Assembly (NCBI RefSeq): GCF_003003055.1
Contig: NZ_PVTV01000014.1
Coordinates: forward strand, 1 to 64,000
Direction of reading: 5' to 3'
DNA length: 64,000 nt
Source of the DNA: Jezberella montanilacus
GTDB taxonomy: Bacteria > Pseudomonadota > Gammaproteobacteria > Burkholderiales > Burkholderiaceae_B
The position numbers and the translations under genes are program-made. Shown here in pieces: positions 16,329 through 25,020 of the stretch. The notes beneath the pieces are model-generated. The model saw nothing but the letters and a program-made list of their open reading frames with translations. It ran no database searches and had not been told where the DNA came from. Every line of letters begins with the position of its first letter. Within the stretch, counting starts at the first letter, position 1.

Positions 16329-18110
16329 ATGAATTTCATCCAGATCTACAAGAGAGTCCTGCAACAACTCGGTGAAGATACTCGACTGGCGTGGTGGTTA
16401 TCGATCGCAAACGTCGCTTTGGTCCTTGCACTTTTTGCAGAGCCGGTTTTGTTCGGACGTATCATCGACTCGCTCTCGCAATTGACCAGTCAGCAACTGG
16501 CGACTGCTTGGGCAACGACTGCCCCCTACCTCACTGCCTGGGTTTGTTTCGGCCTCTTTGAAATCCTGTGCGCAAGCTTTCTTGCGTTGCAAACCGATCG
16601 ACTAGCCCATCGCCGGCGCCATCTTGTTTTGCGACATTTCTTTGAACATGTGCTGCAGCTTCCAGCGTCTCACTACAACCAGATGCATTCTGGCCGACTG
16701 ATGAAGATCATGCTGCAGGGCGTTGACTCGCTGTGGGCCTTATGGCTGGGGTTCTTCAGAGATCATTTCAGCTCGTTCATTGCCCTGATTGTGCTCATCC
16801 CGCTGACCTTCTATATCAACTGGCGGATGGCTTGGTTACTGGTCCTGTTGTGTGCCATATTCGCCTACTTGTCGGTCTATATCGTGCGTAAAACGCAACG
16901 ATTACAACGAGAGGTAGAGCAACATCACTCTGATCTCGCTGAACGGGCTAATGACACCCTGGGTAATATTGCTTTGGTACAGAGCTTTGCGCGAGTCAAA
17001 GACGAGGTCAACGCAATCAAAGGCATCAGTGGTCGGGTGCTGAGTGCGCAGTTTCCGGTGCTGTCCTGGTGGGCGATTGTCAGAGTGCTGACTCGGGTCA
17101 GCACCACACTGACCGTACTCAGCATCATTACGCTTGGCATCTGGTTGTTTGCCCAGGGCTTGACCACCGTTGGTGAAATTGTCACCTTCATCTCAATCGC
17201 CACGCTGGTCATTGGACGACTTGAACAAACCGCACAATTTATCAACCGACTGGCGGGCGATGCACCTCGTTTGCAAGAGTTTTTTGATGTGCTGGATACA
17301 ACACCTCATATTCAAGATTCACCCACCGCCAGAGACGTTAAAAGGTTTCAGGGACGGATTGAATTCGACGCAGTTACGTTTTCTTACGGCAATCAGCGCA
17401 ATGCCTTGGTCAACCTTAGTTTTGTCATCGAACCTGGGCAAACCGTTGCCCTGGTTGGTGAATCAGGCGCAGGCAAGTCAACGGCGTTGGCATTGCTTTA
17501 CCGGACCTTCGACCCAGACTCGGGAACCATAAAAATAGATGGCATCGACATCCGAGAGATTAAGCTGGATTCGTTGCGTGGCAATATTGGAGTGGTTTTT
17601 CAAGAAGCCATGCTGTTCAATCGCAGCATTGCAGAAAATCTGGCCATTGGCGCACCAGACGCAACTAAAGAACAGATGGTGCAAGCGACTCAAGCGGCAG
17701 AGGCCTATGACTTCATTACCCGAAGTGCGAATGGTTTTGACTCAGTGATCGGTGAGCGCGGCAGGTCACTTTCAGGCGGCGAGCGTCAGCGCCTGTCTAT
17801 CGCCCGGGCGATGCTCAAAGACCCACCCATTTTGATCCTGGACGAGGCTACCAGTGCGCTGGATAGTGGCACTGAATCAAAGTTACTGCGCGCCTTGGAC
17901 GTCGTGATCAAGAACCGCACTACCCTTGTCATTGCGCATCGCCTTTCAACGATCCGGGGGGCAGACAAAATCTTGGTCCTCGATCATGGCAAATTAATAG
18001 AAAGCGGCACGTTCGACGAACTGATGGCGCTCAATGGTAACTTCGCTCAACGCGCTAGAGAACAATTTGATTTATCTTCAGAACACACCATAAGGGATGC
18101 AACGCGATGA
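16329..18110 (+). CDS. NdvA/ChvA-like glucan exporter, ABC permease-ATPase fusion
   Basis: A 593-residue half-transporter: six membrane segments in residues 20-300, then an ATPase with Walker A GESGAGKST from 377, signature LSGGERQ at 481-487 and Walker B ILILDEATSALD from 501. The opening ANVALVLALFAEPVLFGRIID closely recalls NdvA/ChvA, the cyclic beta-1,2-glucan exporters of rhizobia. It lies 8 bases after the OpgH-like gene and overlaps the methyltransferase start (ATGA). NdvA normally works with the large cyclic synthase NdvB, which is absent here. It may export the glucan made by the OpgH-like enzyme, or the product of the neighbouring pterin-like gene set. Confidence 0.82.
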   Translation: MNFIQIYKRVLQQLGEDTRLAWWLSIANVALVLALFAEPVLFGRIIDSLSQLTSQQLATAWATTAPYLTAWVCFGLFEILCASFLALQTDRLAHRRRHLVLRHFFEHVLQLPASHYNQMHSGRLMKIMLQGVDSLWALWLGFFRDHFSSFIALIVLIPLTFYINWRMAWLLVLLCAIFAYLSVYIVRKTQRLQREVEQHHSDLAERANDTLGNIALVQSFARVKDEVNAIKGISGRVLSAQFPVLSWWAIVRVLTRVSTTLTVLSIITLGIWLFAQGLTTVGEIVTFISIATLVIGRLEQTAQFINRLAGDAPRLQEFFDVLDTTPHIQDSPTARDVKRFQGRIEFDAVTFSYGNQRNALVNLSFVIEPGQTVALVGESGAGKSTALALLYRTFDPDSGTIKIDGIDIREIKLDSLRGNIGVVFQEAMLFNRSIAENLAIGAPDATKEQMVQATQAAEAYDFITRSANGFDSVIGERGRSLSGGERQRLSIARAMLKDPPILILDEATSALDSGTESKLLRALDVVIKNRTTLVIAHRLSTIRGADKILVLDHGKLIESGTFDELMALNGNFAQRAREQFDLSSEHTIRDATR

Positions 18111-18976
18111 CAGGATTTTCTGCGTACTGGCTATCGCTGCGAGAACCGGTCGATCACCGCTCCAGAGATATCGCGCTACAAAATAAGCTCCGTTCTCATT
18201 TCGAGCATTTGTTTTTTTCAACAGACCGACCGATGCGAATTCTGGATCTGGGTTGCGGTACTGGATCGAATCTCAGAGCAATCGCAGACTCTCTACCGGC
18301 TCATCAGCAATGGACTTTGATCGATTACGATCTCGAATTATTAAAAGCAGCAAAAGCTGAACTGACCAGCTGGTCTGGTGCCGAATCCACCGCTGAGCTA
18401 TCGCCACTGACCATTACTCGTCAGGCCAAACAAATTGAAGTCGCATTTTTACAAGAAGATCTTGCGATCAACATCGAACAGGTACTCGCCAAAGATTGCG
18501 ATCTTGTCACGGCGGCTGCTTTTTTTGATTTGGTTTCAAACAGTTGGTTAACACGTTTTTGCGGAAGTCTGCGTTGCCCCTTCTACACGGTCCTGACCTA
18601 TAACGGAGATGAGCAATGGTCACCCGTTCATGATGCCGACGCAGAGATGCTTCAGGCTTTTCATCGTCATCAACAACACGATAAGGGGTTTGGTGTGGCC
18701 GCCGGTCCCAACGCCACCGAGATACTGATTGAACAGTTGCGCTTAAGAGCGTACGAGACTGAGACAGCCTCAAGCCCTTGGGTTTTAACGGCACCTGAGG
18801 ATCAAATGCTTATTCAAGCGCTTGCACACGGCAGTGCAAAAGCTGTTCAAGAAACTGCGTTGGTCAGTAATGAAACTATTCAATCATGGTTGAACAGACG
18901 CTTAAAGGCCACTCAATGCGTTATCGGTCATTCAGATCTTTGGTCAGCGCCTTTTAAGGAGAAGAATCGTGTTTGA
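18107..18976 (+). CDS. Class I SAM-dependent methyltransferase
   Basis: A 289-residue protein with a clear SAM-binding motif I, ILDLGCGTGSN at 45-55, and the acidic end of strand 2 in WTLIDYD near residue 75. The N-terminal stretch YWLSLREPVDHRSRD is distinctive. It should methylate a small molecule or glycan in the cytoplasm. The ATG overlaps the NdvA stop codon, and its own 3' end overlaps the kinase start by 8 bases, so it is translationally coupled on both sides. From memory, similar methyltransferases occur near RibA-like, RibD-C-like and PTPS-like genes in other proteobacteria; I could not verify this here. The substrate is unknown. Confidence 0.8.
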   Translation: MTGFSAYWLSLREPVDHRSRDIALQNKLRSHFEHLFFSTDRPMRILDLGCGTGSNLRAIADSLPAHQQWTLIDYDLELLKAAKAELTSWSGAESTAELSPLTITRQAKQIEVAFLQEDLAINIEQVLAKDCDLVTAAAFFDLVSNSWLTRFCGSLRCPFYTVLTYNGDEQWSPVHDADAEMLQAFHRHQQHDKGFGVAAGPNATEILIEQLRLRAYETETASSPWVLTAPEDQMLIQALAHGSAKAVQETALVSNETIQSWLNRRLKATQCVIGHSDLWSAPFKEKNRV

Positions 18977-19898
18977 TGTTGTGGCGATCGGTGAGGCAAT
19001 GCTTGAGTTCAACCAGACGACGCCGGGTCAACCAAACTATTTACAAGGCTTTGGCGGGGACACGAGCAACGCAGTGATCGCAGCGGCGCGGGCGGGCGCA
19101 AAGACCGCCTACCTGACTCGTTTGGGTCAAGACACCTTCGGTAAGAGTTTGATGGATCTGTGGCGCAAAGAAGCGGTCAATGTCGACGGCATCGAGATAG
19201 ATAACGAGCGCCCAACCGGTATTTATTTCGTCACACACGGCGCTCGCGGACACGAATTCACCTATCGCCGCGCCGGCTCAGCTGCTAGTAATTTGTCTCA
19301 GGACTGGCTGGAGGTTTTTGCGCAAAAACCAATAGAGTCTAGCAAATGGTTACATGTTTCAGGGATATCGCTGGCTATCTCGGTCAGCGCAGCAGACACC
19401 GTGCTTCGAGCCATGCGCTTAGCGCGTGCCGCGCAGGTCAAAGTGTCGTTTGATTCTAATCTGCGACTCAAGCTCTGGTCGCTTGATCAGGCCAAGCACA
19501 CGATCAGCCAGGCGATCGGACTTTGCGATCTTTTTTTACCCAGCATGGACGATCTCACGACGCTGACAGGTTTGTCCGATGCGGATCAAATACTTGATTG
19601 GTGCCATGCGCAAGGCGCTGTCACCGTCGTCTTGAAGCAAGGTGACCAAGGCTGTATTGTCAGCACGTCTGACAACCGTCAGCACATCGCTGGTCGACGC
19701 GTGACGGCTGTCGACGCGACGGGCGCTGGTGACTGTTTTTGTGGCAACTTGTTAGCCCGACTGGCTTTGGGCGACAGCTTGGCCGATGCCGCTGACTATG
19801 CCAATACCGCAGCCTCGCTTGCTGTGCAAGGTTGGGGGGCTGTCGCTGCCTTACCGGATGCCCGAGCGGTCCAAGCCTGCCGCAGCGCGAGCAAGTAG
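18969..19898 (+). CDS. kdgK: PfkB-family sugar kinase, probable 2-keto-3-deoxygluconate kinase
   Basis: A 309-residue ribokinase-fold kinase. The N-terminal sugar-binding region is VVAIGEAMLEF followed by GFGGDTSNAVIAAARAG, and the anion hole with catalytic base is DATGAGDCF near residue 250. The GEAMLEF and FGGDTSN patterns favour KDG kinase, which makes KDPG from 2-keto-3-deoxygluconate. The start is GTG at 18969, 8 bases inside the methyltransferase gene. Support for KDG as substrate comes from the KDPG aldolase gene directly opposite: the two 3' ends overlap by 48 bases. Together they would feed KDG into pyruvate and glyceraldehyde 3-phosphate. Confidence 0.83.
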   Translation: MFDVVAIGEAMLEFNQTTPGQPNYLQGFGGDTSNAVIAAARAGAKTAYLTRLGQDTFGKSLMDLWRKEAVNVDGIEIDNERPTGIYFVTHGARGHEFTYRRAGSAASNLSQDWLEVFAQKPIESSKWLHVSGISLAISVSAADTVLRAMRLARAAQVKVSFDSNLRLKLWSLDQAKHTISQAIGLCDLFLPSMDDLTTLTGLSDADQILDWCHAQGAVTVVLKQGDQGCIVSTSDNRQHIAGRRVTAVDATGAGDCFCGNLLARLALGDSLADAADYANTAASLAVQGWGAVAALPDARAVQACRSASK

Positions 19899-20498
19899 AC
19901 TGATACGATTAAAATCACGGTTGGCCAACGCCTCAGCGGGACACAGCCATGATCCCCCAACACAAACCACGTTCGGCAGGGCCAGAAACTCACTTGCATT
20001 TTGTGCGGTCACACCGCCGGTTGGGCAGAATTTGACGTGCGAAAACGGGCCATTCAAGGCACGAAGCATGGGTACACCACCCGACTGAATCGCCGGAAAA
20101 AACTTTAACGCCGTGAAGCCCGCATCGCCCGCCATCATGATTTCACTTGCAGTGGATACGCCGGGCAACAAAGCCACGTCAAGATCTCGTGCTGCTTTAC
20201 CCAAAGTGGCCGTGAAACCGGGACTGACCAAAAACTGAGCGCCTGCGTCAACCGCTGCCTGCGCGCTCTGACTGTCGCAGACTGTACCCGCCCCCACCAC
20301 TGCATCGGGTATCTCAGAGGCGATCTGTCGGATACATTGAAGTGCCGCTGTGGTTCTGAGTGTCACTTCGAGCATACGGATCCCGCCTGCGACCAGCGCT
20401 CGGGCGAGCGCGACAGCTTGCTCAGGTTCATTGACGACAATAACAGGGATAACGGGCGCATCCTGCATGACTTCCAGTGCGGTCAATTTAGCGGCCAT
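19851..20498 (-). CDS. eda: 2-keto-3-deoxy-6-phosphogluconate aldolase
   Basis: A 215-residue class I aldolase that splits KDPG into pyruvate and glyceraldehyde 3-phosphate, the last step of the Entner-Doudoroff route. Active-site residues are visible: E44 and R48 in LEVTLRT, GAGTV at 69-73, and the Schiff-base lysine K132 in LKFFPA, with CPTGGV further on. The gene follows ispH by 4 bases on the minus strand, and its last 48 bases lie antisense to the end of kdgK. There is no edd (phosphogluconate dehydratase) here, so in this neighbourhood it serves the kinase product. Confidence 0.93.
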   Translation of the reverse strand: MAAKLTALEVMQDAPVIPVIVVNEPEQAVALARALVAGGIRMLEVTLRTTAALQCIRQIASEIPDAVVGAGTVCDSQSAQAAVDAGAQFLVSPGFTATLGKAARDLDVALLPGVSTASEIMMAGDAGFTALKFFPAIQSGGVPMLRALNGPFSHVKFCPTGGVTAQNASEFLALPNVVCVGGSWLCPAEALANRDFNRISLLARAAAGLDRSGIR

Positions 20499-20502
20499 GC
20501 GT

Positions 20503-21477
20503 TTAAACCTTTACTTCTGGCGCTAGGGCTGACACCGCCGCCTGTTTGCGCGACAATTCTTTAGGCAGTGGGAAGGATACATGCTCTTCTAGACCCGCCA
20601 TGGTTCTCACCGAGACAGCACCGAGCGATTTCAGGCGGTTGATCACCTGCTGCACCAGCAACTCAGGAGCCGAGGCACCCGCTGTGATCCCGATATGTTT
20701 TTTGTCACTGAGCCAAACAGGATCGATAGAATCGGCGCCGTCGATCAGATAAGCTGGCAGGCCTTTGCGCTCGGCTACTTCTCTCAGGCGATTCGAATTC
20801 GAGCTATTCGCGCTACCGACGACCAGAACTAAGTCACACTCAGCCGCAAGAATTTTGACCGCATCTTGTCGATTTTGTGTGGCGTAACAAATGTCACTCT
20901 TTTTGGGCTCAACGATGGTGGGAAACTTCTTGCGGAGTGCCGCAGCAACGGCACTGGCGTCATCCACGGACAAGGTGGTCTGGGTAACGAAGGCCAACTG
21001 ATCGGGCCGCTTCACCAGCAACCCCTCCACATCCTCGACCGTCTCCACCAAATACATACCGTCGGGTGACTGACCCAAGGTGCCTTCGACTTCAGGATGG
21101 CCTTTATGCCCGATCATGACAATCTCACGGCCTGCCTCGCGCATTTTGGCAACCTCGATATGTACTTTAGTCACCAGCGGGCAGGTTGCATCGAACACTT
21201 TCAGGCCGAGCTTATCGGCCTGTTTTCGGATCGCTTGGGATACCCCATGAGCAGAAAAAACAACAATTGCCCCTGACGGAGCCTGCTCAAGTTCGTCGAT
21301 AAAAATAGCTCCTTTCGCGCGCAAGTCTTCAACCACATACAGGTTGTGAACAATTTCGTGACGGACATAAATGGGCGCCCCATGCAACTCAATTGCCCGC
21401 TCAACAATATCAATGGCACGGTCAACGCCGGCACAAAAGCCCCGTGGTTGAGCCAAAACGACTTCAACACTGGTCAT
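20503..21477 (-). CDS. ispH: 4-hydroxy-3-methylbut-2-enyl diphosphate reductase (IspH)
   Basis: The [4Fe-4S] reductase that makes IPP and DMAPP in the last step of the MEP isoprenoid pathway. From ATG 21477 the three cluster cysteines are C15 (PRGFCAGV), C99 (FDATCPLV) and C197 ([11 protein letters not shown]). The conserved SAHGVS and HPEVEGT are also present. The ATG shares one base with the FKBP stop (TGATG); an in-frame TTG at 21480 is less likely. The fkpB-ispH order is the same as in E. coli. The length of 324 residues is normal. Confidence 0.97.
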   Translation of the reverse strand: MTSVEVVLAQPRGFCAGVDRAIDIVERAIELHGAPIYVRHEIVHNLYVVEDLRAKGAIFIDELEQAPSGAIVVFSAHGVSQAIRKQADKLGLKVFDATCPLVTKVHIEVAKMREAGREIVMIGHKGHPEVEGTLGQSPDGMYLVETVEDVEGLLVKRPDQLAFVTQTTLSVDDASAVAAALRKKFPTIVEPKKSDICYATQNRQDAVKILAAECDLVLVVGSANSSNSNRLREVAERKGLPAYLIDGADSIDPVWLSDKKHIGITAGASAPELLVQQVINRLKSLGAVSVRTMAGLEEHVSFPLPKELSRKQAAVSALAPEVKV

Positions 21478-21953
21478 CAAAGGACCCCTAACAAATCAAT
21501 ATCGACTCGCAAAGTTAAACCAGCGAGGGGATGATTGAAGTCGAACAAAGCCGAATCGTCACCCAGCTCTTTCAGAACCCCAGAGTAACGGCCGCCGTTT
21601 GGGGCGGTGAACTCTACCACATCGCCTGGTTCAAACCCTGCGTCGGCACCACCTTGCTCGATCATCATTTTGCGGCTGACGCGCTGAACCAAATCCGGAT
21701 TACGCTCGCCATAGGCATCAGAAGCTGATAGCTCATAACTAAAACAATCCCCCTCGGGACGACCCAGCAGCGGAGTCTCCATGTGGGGCGACCATTGCCC
21801 GGTGCCCAGCTGCAAGGTGGCTGGCCTGCCGCTAAAGGTATCGATGAAATTAGAGCCTGCCGCAGGGCCGCTCGTCATCACGATACGGTAGTGCAAAGTC
21901 AGGTAAGAATCCGGACGGACAACCGGAGGCGTTGCAGAAGACGTTGAGTTCAA
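21477..21953 (-). CDS. fkpB: FKBP-type peptidyl-prolyl cis-trans isomerase, SlpA/FkpB type
   Basis: A 158-residue cytoplasmic FKBP with an inserted chaperone flap, as in SlpA. Visible are YLTLHYRIV at the start, a [15 protein letters not shown] stretch, MSRKM-like flap residues and the terminal [19 protein letters not shown], which is diagnostic. It assists prolyl isomerisation of folding proteins. The only start near the beginning of the frame is TTG at 21953, just after an in-frame stop, because no ATG or GTG occurs before the conserved region. It is coupled to ispH by a one-base overlap and diverges from radC. Confidence 0.93.
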   Translation of the reverse strand: MNSTSSATPPVVRPDSYLTLHYRIVMTSGPAAGSNFIDTFSGRPATLQLGTGQWSPHMETPLLGRPEGDCFSYELSASDAYGERNPDLVQRVSRKMMIEQGGADAGFEPGDVVEFTAPNGGRYSGVLKELGDDSALFDFNHPLAGLTLRVDIDLLGVL

Positions 21954-22003
21954 AATCTGTCACCGTGGCAAGCTTGTCAAAACCCTATTTTAGAGCCTTG
22001 TCC

Positions 22004-22681
22004 ATGACCTTGCGCGATACCCTTAAAAATGACCAACGTCCCCGCGAACGCCTGCTTAAATTTGGGGCAAGCAACCTGACCGATGCTGAACTGCTGGCGA
22101 TCGTGCTGGGATCCGGTACAAAAAGACTCAACGTGATTGAATTCTCGCATATGTTGCTTAGTCATCACCAAGGCCTTCGACAGCTGCTAGCAACTCCGAC
22201 CATCGACTTGATGCGCCTAGAAGGGATGGGGCAGGCACGGGCGTGTCAGATCAGCGCAATCTCAACAATCGCCAGGCGCGCGATAGAAGAAACGCTTGTC
22301 AACAGCGATACCTTGTCGGACCCGGATCAAGTCAAATTCTTTTGCCAGACGCTTCTGGGACATTTGCAGATCGAACACTGTGTGGCGCTGTTTCTGGACA
22401 ATCAGAACCGGCTGATCGCCACCGAAGAAATATCAAGAGGCACGTTAACCCAGACCTCGATTTACCCTCGTGAACTTGTCAAGGCGGGGCTCAAGCACCA
22501 TGCCCGTTCTCTCATCATCGCGCACAACCACCCCTCTGGACTTGCCCAGGCTAGCGTGGCTGACGTCGAATTGACCCGAGAACTTAAGAAAACCTTATCG
22601 ATGGTCGATATTCAGCTTCTCGACCATCTGATCGTCGCTGGCCATCGCGTGATCTCGATGGCCGAGCGATCATTGATGTAG
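22004..22681 (+). CDS. radC: RadC-family JAMM/MPN+ domain protein
   Basis: A 225-residue protein of the RadC family. The N-terminal helix-hairpin-helix region (RPRERLLKFGASNLTDAELLA) is followed by the JAMM metalloprotease-like motif AHNHPSG...D with H174, H176 and D187. The family was linked to DNA repair, but its biochemical role is unsettled. The start is taken at ATG 22004, where homology begins; a longer frame upstream would overlap the divergent FKBP gene. The stop is 9 bases from the convergent thiolase gene. Confidence 0.92.
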   Translation: MTLRDTLKNDQRPRERLLKFGASNLTDAELLAIVLGSGTKRLNVIEFSHMLLSHHQGLRQLLATPTIDLMRLEGMGQARACQISAISTIARRAIEETLVNSDTLSDPDQVKFFCQTLLGHLQIEHCVALFLDNQNRLIATEEISRGTLTQTSIYPRELVKAGLKHHARSLIIAHNHPSGLAQASVADVELTRELKKTLSMVDIQLLDHLIVAGHRVISMAERSLM

Positions 22682-22690
22682 CAAGACCGT

Positions 22691-23872
22691 TTATACCCGT
22701 TCGAACACCGCGGCAATGCCCTGGCCCCCACCAATACACATCGTGACCAGGGCATAGCGCCCCTTGATCCGATGCAGTTCATAGATAGCTTTGGTTGTAA
22801 TAATTGCGCCTGTGGCACCAACGGGGTGGCCCAGCGAAATACCGCTTCCATTTGGGTTCAGCCGCGCCATGTCGAATTTCAGCTCTTTTGCTACCGCACA
22901 AGCTTGTGCAGCAAAAGCCTCATTGGCCTCGATCACGTCCAACTGATCAACGGTCAAGCCCGCGCGCTTGAGCACAGCCTGCGTGGCAGGTACGGGGCCA
23001 ATACCCATGATTTTAGGATCCACACCCGCATGGGCATAGGCCACTAGGCGCGCCATGGGTTGTTTGCCACTTGCCTTAGCCGCTTCACCGCTCATCATCA
23101 AGACCGCAGCAGCTCCGTCATTAATGCCAGAGGCATTACCGGCCGTGACAGTACCATTCTCTTTAATGAACACCGCACGCAAACCAGCCATGGTTTCAGC
23201 AGAGACATCACGACGAGGATGTTCATCAACTTTAAATTCAACTTCACCTTTGCGAGTTTTGATAACGACAGGCACGATTTGATCGTTGAACCGGCCTTCA
23301 TCCTGAGCGACCACAGCACGCCGGTGCGATTCGAGCGCCAGCGCATCTTGGTCAGCGCGAGTGACATTGAATTGAGCTGCGACGTTTTCTGCAGTCACCC
23401 CCATGTGCATACGGCCAAAAGGATCTGACAACGCGCCTGTCATCATATCAACCAGTGTGGCATCACCCATGCGCGAACCAAAACGCTGCGTTTGCGACAG
23501 ATAACCACCCCGACTCATGGACTCGGCACCGCCCCCAATTGCAGCTTCGGTGTCACCCAACAGAATTGATTGTGCGGCTGAAACGATGGCCTGCAAACCG
23601 GAGCCACAGAGACGGTTAACATTGAATGCAGCACTGCTTTGTGGCAAACCACCATTAATGGCGACCACGCGCGACAGGTACATGTCGCGGGGTTCCGTAT
23701 GGATCACATGACCAAAGGCAAGATGCCCGATCGCTTGAGTGTCGGCACCTGAGCGGTCCAACACGGCCTTAACTACCGTTGCCCCTAAATCACAGGGGGC
23801 CACATCTTTCAGACCACCACCAAAATCACCGATAGCGGTTCTAGCCGCGGCCATGACGAAAACTTCACGCAT
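22691..23872 (-). CDS. bktB: Acetyl-CoA acetyltransferase / 3-ketothiolase (BktB-like)
   Basis: A 393-residue thiolase. The acyl-accepting cysteine is C89 in NRLCGSGLQAI, NEAFAAQA carries the conserved active-site region, GHPVGATGA the catalytic histidine, and C379 (TMCIGGGQG) the second cysteine. The sequence HVIHTEPRDMYLSRVVAINGG is very close to what I recall of Cupriavidus BktB, the 3-ketothiolase used for C4-C5 ketoacyl-CoA and for polyhydroxyalkanoate precursors. An AAGGAG ribosome site precedes the ATG. It stands alone here, with no phaB or phaC beside it, so beta-oxidation use is equally possible. Confidence 0.93.
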   Translation of the reverse strand: MREVFVMAAARTAIGDFGGGLKDVAPCDLGATVVKAVLDRSGADTQAIGHLAFGHVIHTEPRDMYLSRVVAINGGLPQSSAAFNVNRLCGSGLQAIVSAAQSILLGDTEAAIGGGAESMSRGGYLSQTQRFGSRMGDATLVDMMTGALSDPFGRMHMGVTAENVAAQFNVTRADQDALALESHRRAVVAQDEGRFNDQIVPVVIKTRKGEVEFKVDEHPRRDVSAETMAGLRAVFIKENGTVTAGNASGINDGAAAVLMMSGEAAKASGKQPMARLVAYAHAGVDPKIMGIGPVPATQAVLKRAGLTVDQLDVIEANEAFAAQACAVAKELKFDMARLNPNGSGISLGHPVGATGAIITTKAIYELHRIKGRYALVTMCIGGGQGIAAVFERV

Positions 23873-23973
23873 TTTGAGCTCCTTATTGGTTTTGAGACGT
23901 TTTTGCCGTATTCTTTCTTAAACAGATGGTGCAATAGCGCTAGCATAACCCGCAGGGGTGGACGGTAAACAAT

Positions 23974-24999
23974 ATGAGTATCCCTTATTCCATTTTGGAC
24001 ATTTCCCCTATCCCTCAAGGGGGTAGCGCAGCCGATGCGTTAAATAATTCGCGCGATCTGGCGCAACATGCCGAAAAATGGGGCTACACCCGCTACTGGC
24101 TTGCAGAGCACCATAACATGATAGGCAACGCCAGTTCAGCGACGGCAGTCGTGATCGGGCATGTGGCGGCTGGCACTAAAACCATTCGAGTGGGTTCGGG
24201 CGGGATCATGCTGCCTAATCACGCGCCACTGGTCATCGCTGAGCAGTTTGGTACCCTTGCCTCGCTATTTCCCGGCCGGATAGAACTGGGACTTGGACGT
24301 GCCCCAGGGACGGATTATCAGACAGCTCAGGCACTCAGACGCGATATGCAGGGCAGCTCAGATCAGTTTCCTCAAGATGTGCAGGAGCTCAAGCACTACT
24401 TTGGTGACATCCAACCGGGCCAGCATGTCAAAGCAATACCCGGTGCTGGCACACATGTGCCCCTCTGGATTCTCGGCTCGAGCACCTATGGCGCACAAGT
24501 CGCGGCTCATTTTGGCTTGCCCTATGCTTTTGCGTCACACTTCGCACCCGAGCAGTTAATGGATGCGCTGTACGCATACCGTGCCTTGTTCAAACCATCA
24601 GATCAGCTGGCAAAACCTCACGCCACTGTGCTGACCAATGTTGTCGCAGCCGACACGGACGAAGAAGCCTGGCACTTATTCACAACGGTTCAACAACAAT
24701 TCACCCGCATGCGGCGCAACACGCGGGGTCAATTGCCTCCGCCGATTGATGACATCGAAAGTTTCTGGACACCTCAGGAAAAAATCTCAGTCATGCAAAC
24801 CTTGTCTTGCGCAGTCGTCGGCTCTCGTGCAAGCGTCGAACAAGGTCTGCAGGCGCTGGTAGACAAAACCGGGGCGAACGAGCTCATGCTTGCCGGGCAG
24901 ATCTTCGATCACCAGGCGCGACTTCGCTCCTTTGAAATCGCATCGCAGGCGATGCTGAACGTAAAAGCCAACCCAGAGCAAGTATTAGAAACCGTTTAA
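23974..24999 (+). CDS. LLM-class (luciferase-like) flavin-dependent oxidoreductase
   Basis: A 341-residue TIM-barrel flavoprotein of the bacterial luciferase superfamily, resembling E. coli YhbW. Family stretches are [19 protein letters not shown] at the start, [10 protein letters not shown] near residue 43, [38 protein letters not shown] and a C-terminal [12 protein letters not shown]. It would use FMNH2 or F420-like flavin chemistry on an unknown substrate. It is transcribed divergently from the thiolase gene with about 100 bases between and ends close to the convergent cfa gene. Confidence 0.88.
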   Translation: MSIPYSILDISPIPQGGSAADALNNSRDLAQHAEKWGYTRYWLAEHHNMIGNASSATAVVIGHVAAGTKTIRVGSGGIMLPNHAPLVIAEQFGTLASLFPGRIELGLGRAPGTDYQTAQALRRDMQGSSDQFPQDVQELKHYFGDIQPGQHVKAIPGAGTHVPLWILGSSTYGAQVAAHFGLPYAFASHFAPEQLMDALYAYRALFKPSDQLAKPHATVLTNVVAADTDEEAWHLFTTVQQQFTRMRRNTRGQLPPPIDDIESFWTPQEKISVMQTLSCAVVGSRASVEQGLQALVDKTGANELMLAGQIFDHQARLRSFEIASQAMLNVKANPEQVLETV

Positions 25000-25020
25000 A
25001 TCCTGATAATTTTCAAAGAC

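Noticed and set aside
16329-18110. MsbA-type lipid A flippase
   Set aside because: The domain layout is the same, but the N-terminal sequence (ANVALVLALFAEPVLFGRIID) and the adjacent OpgH-like gene fit the NdvA/ChvA glucan exporters better.
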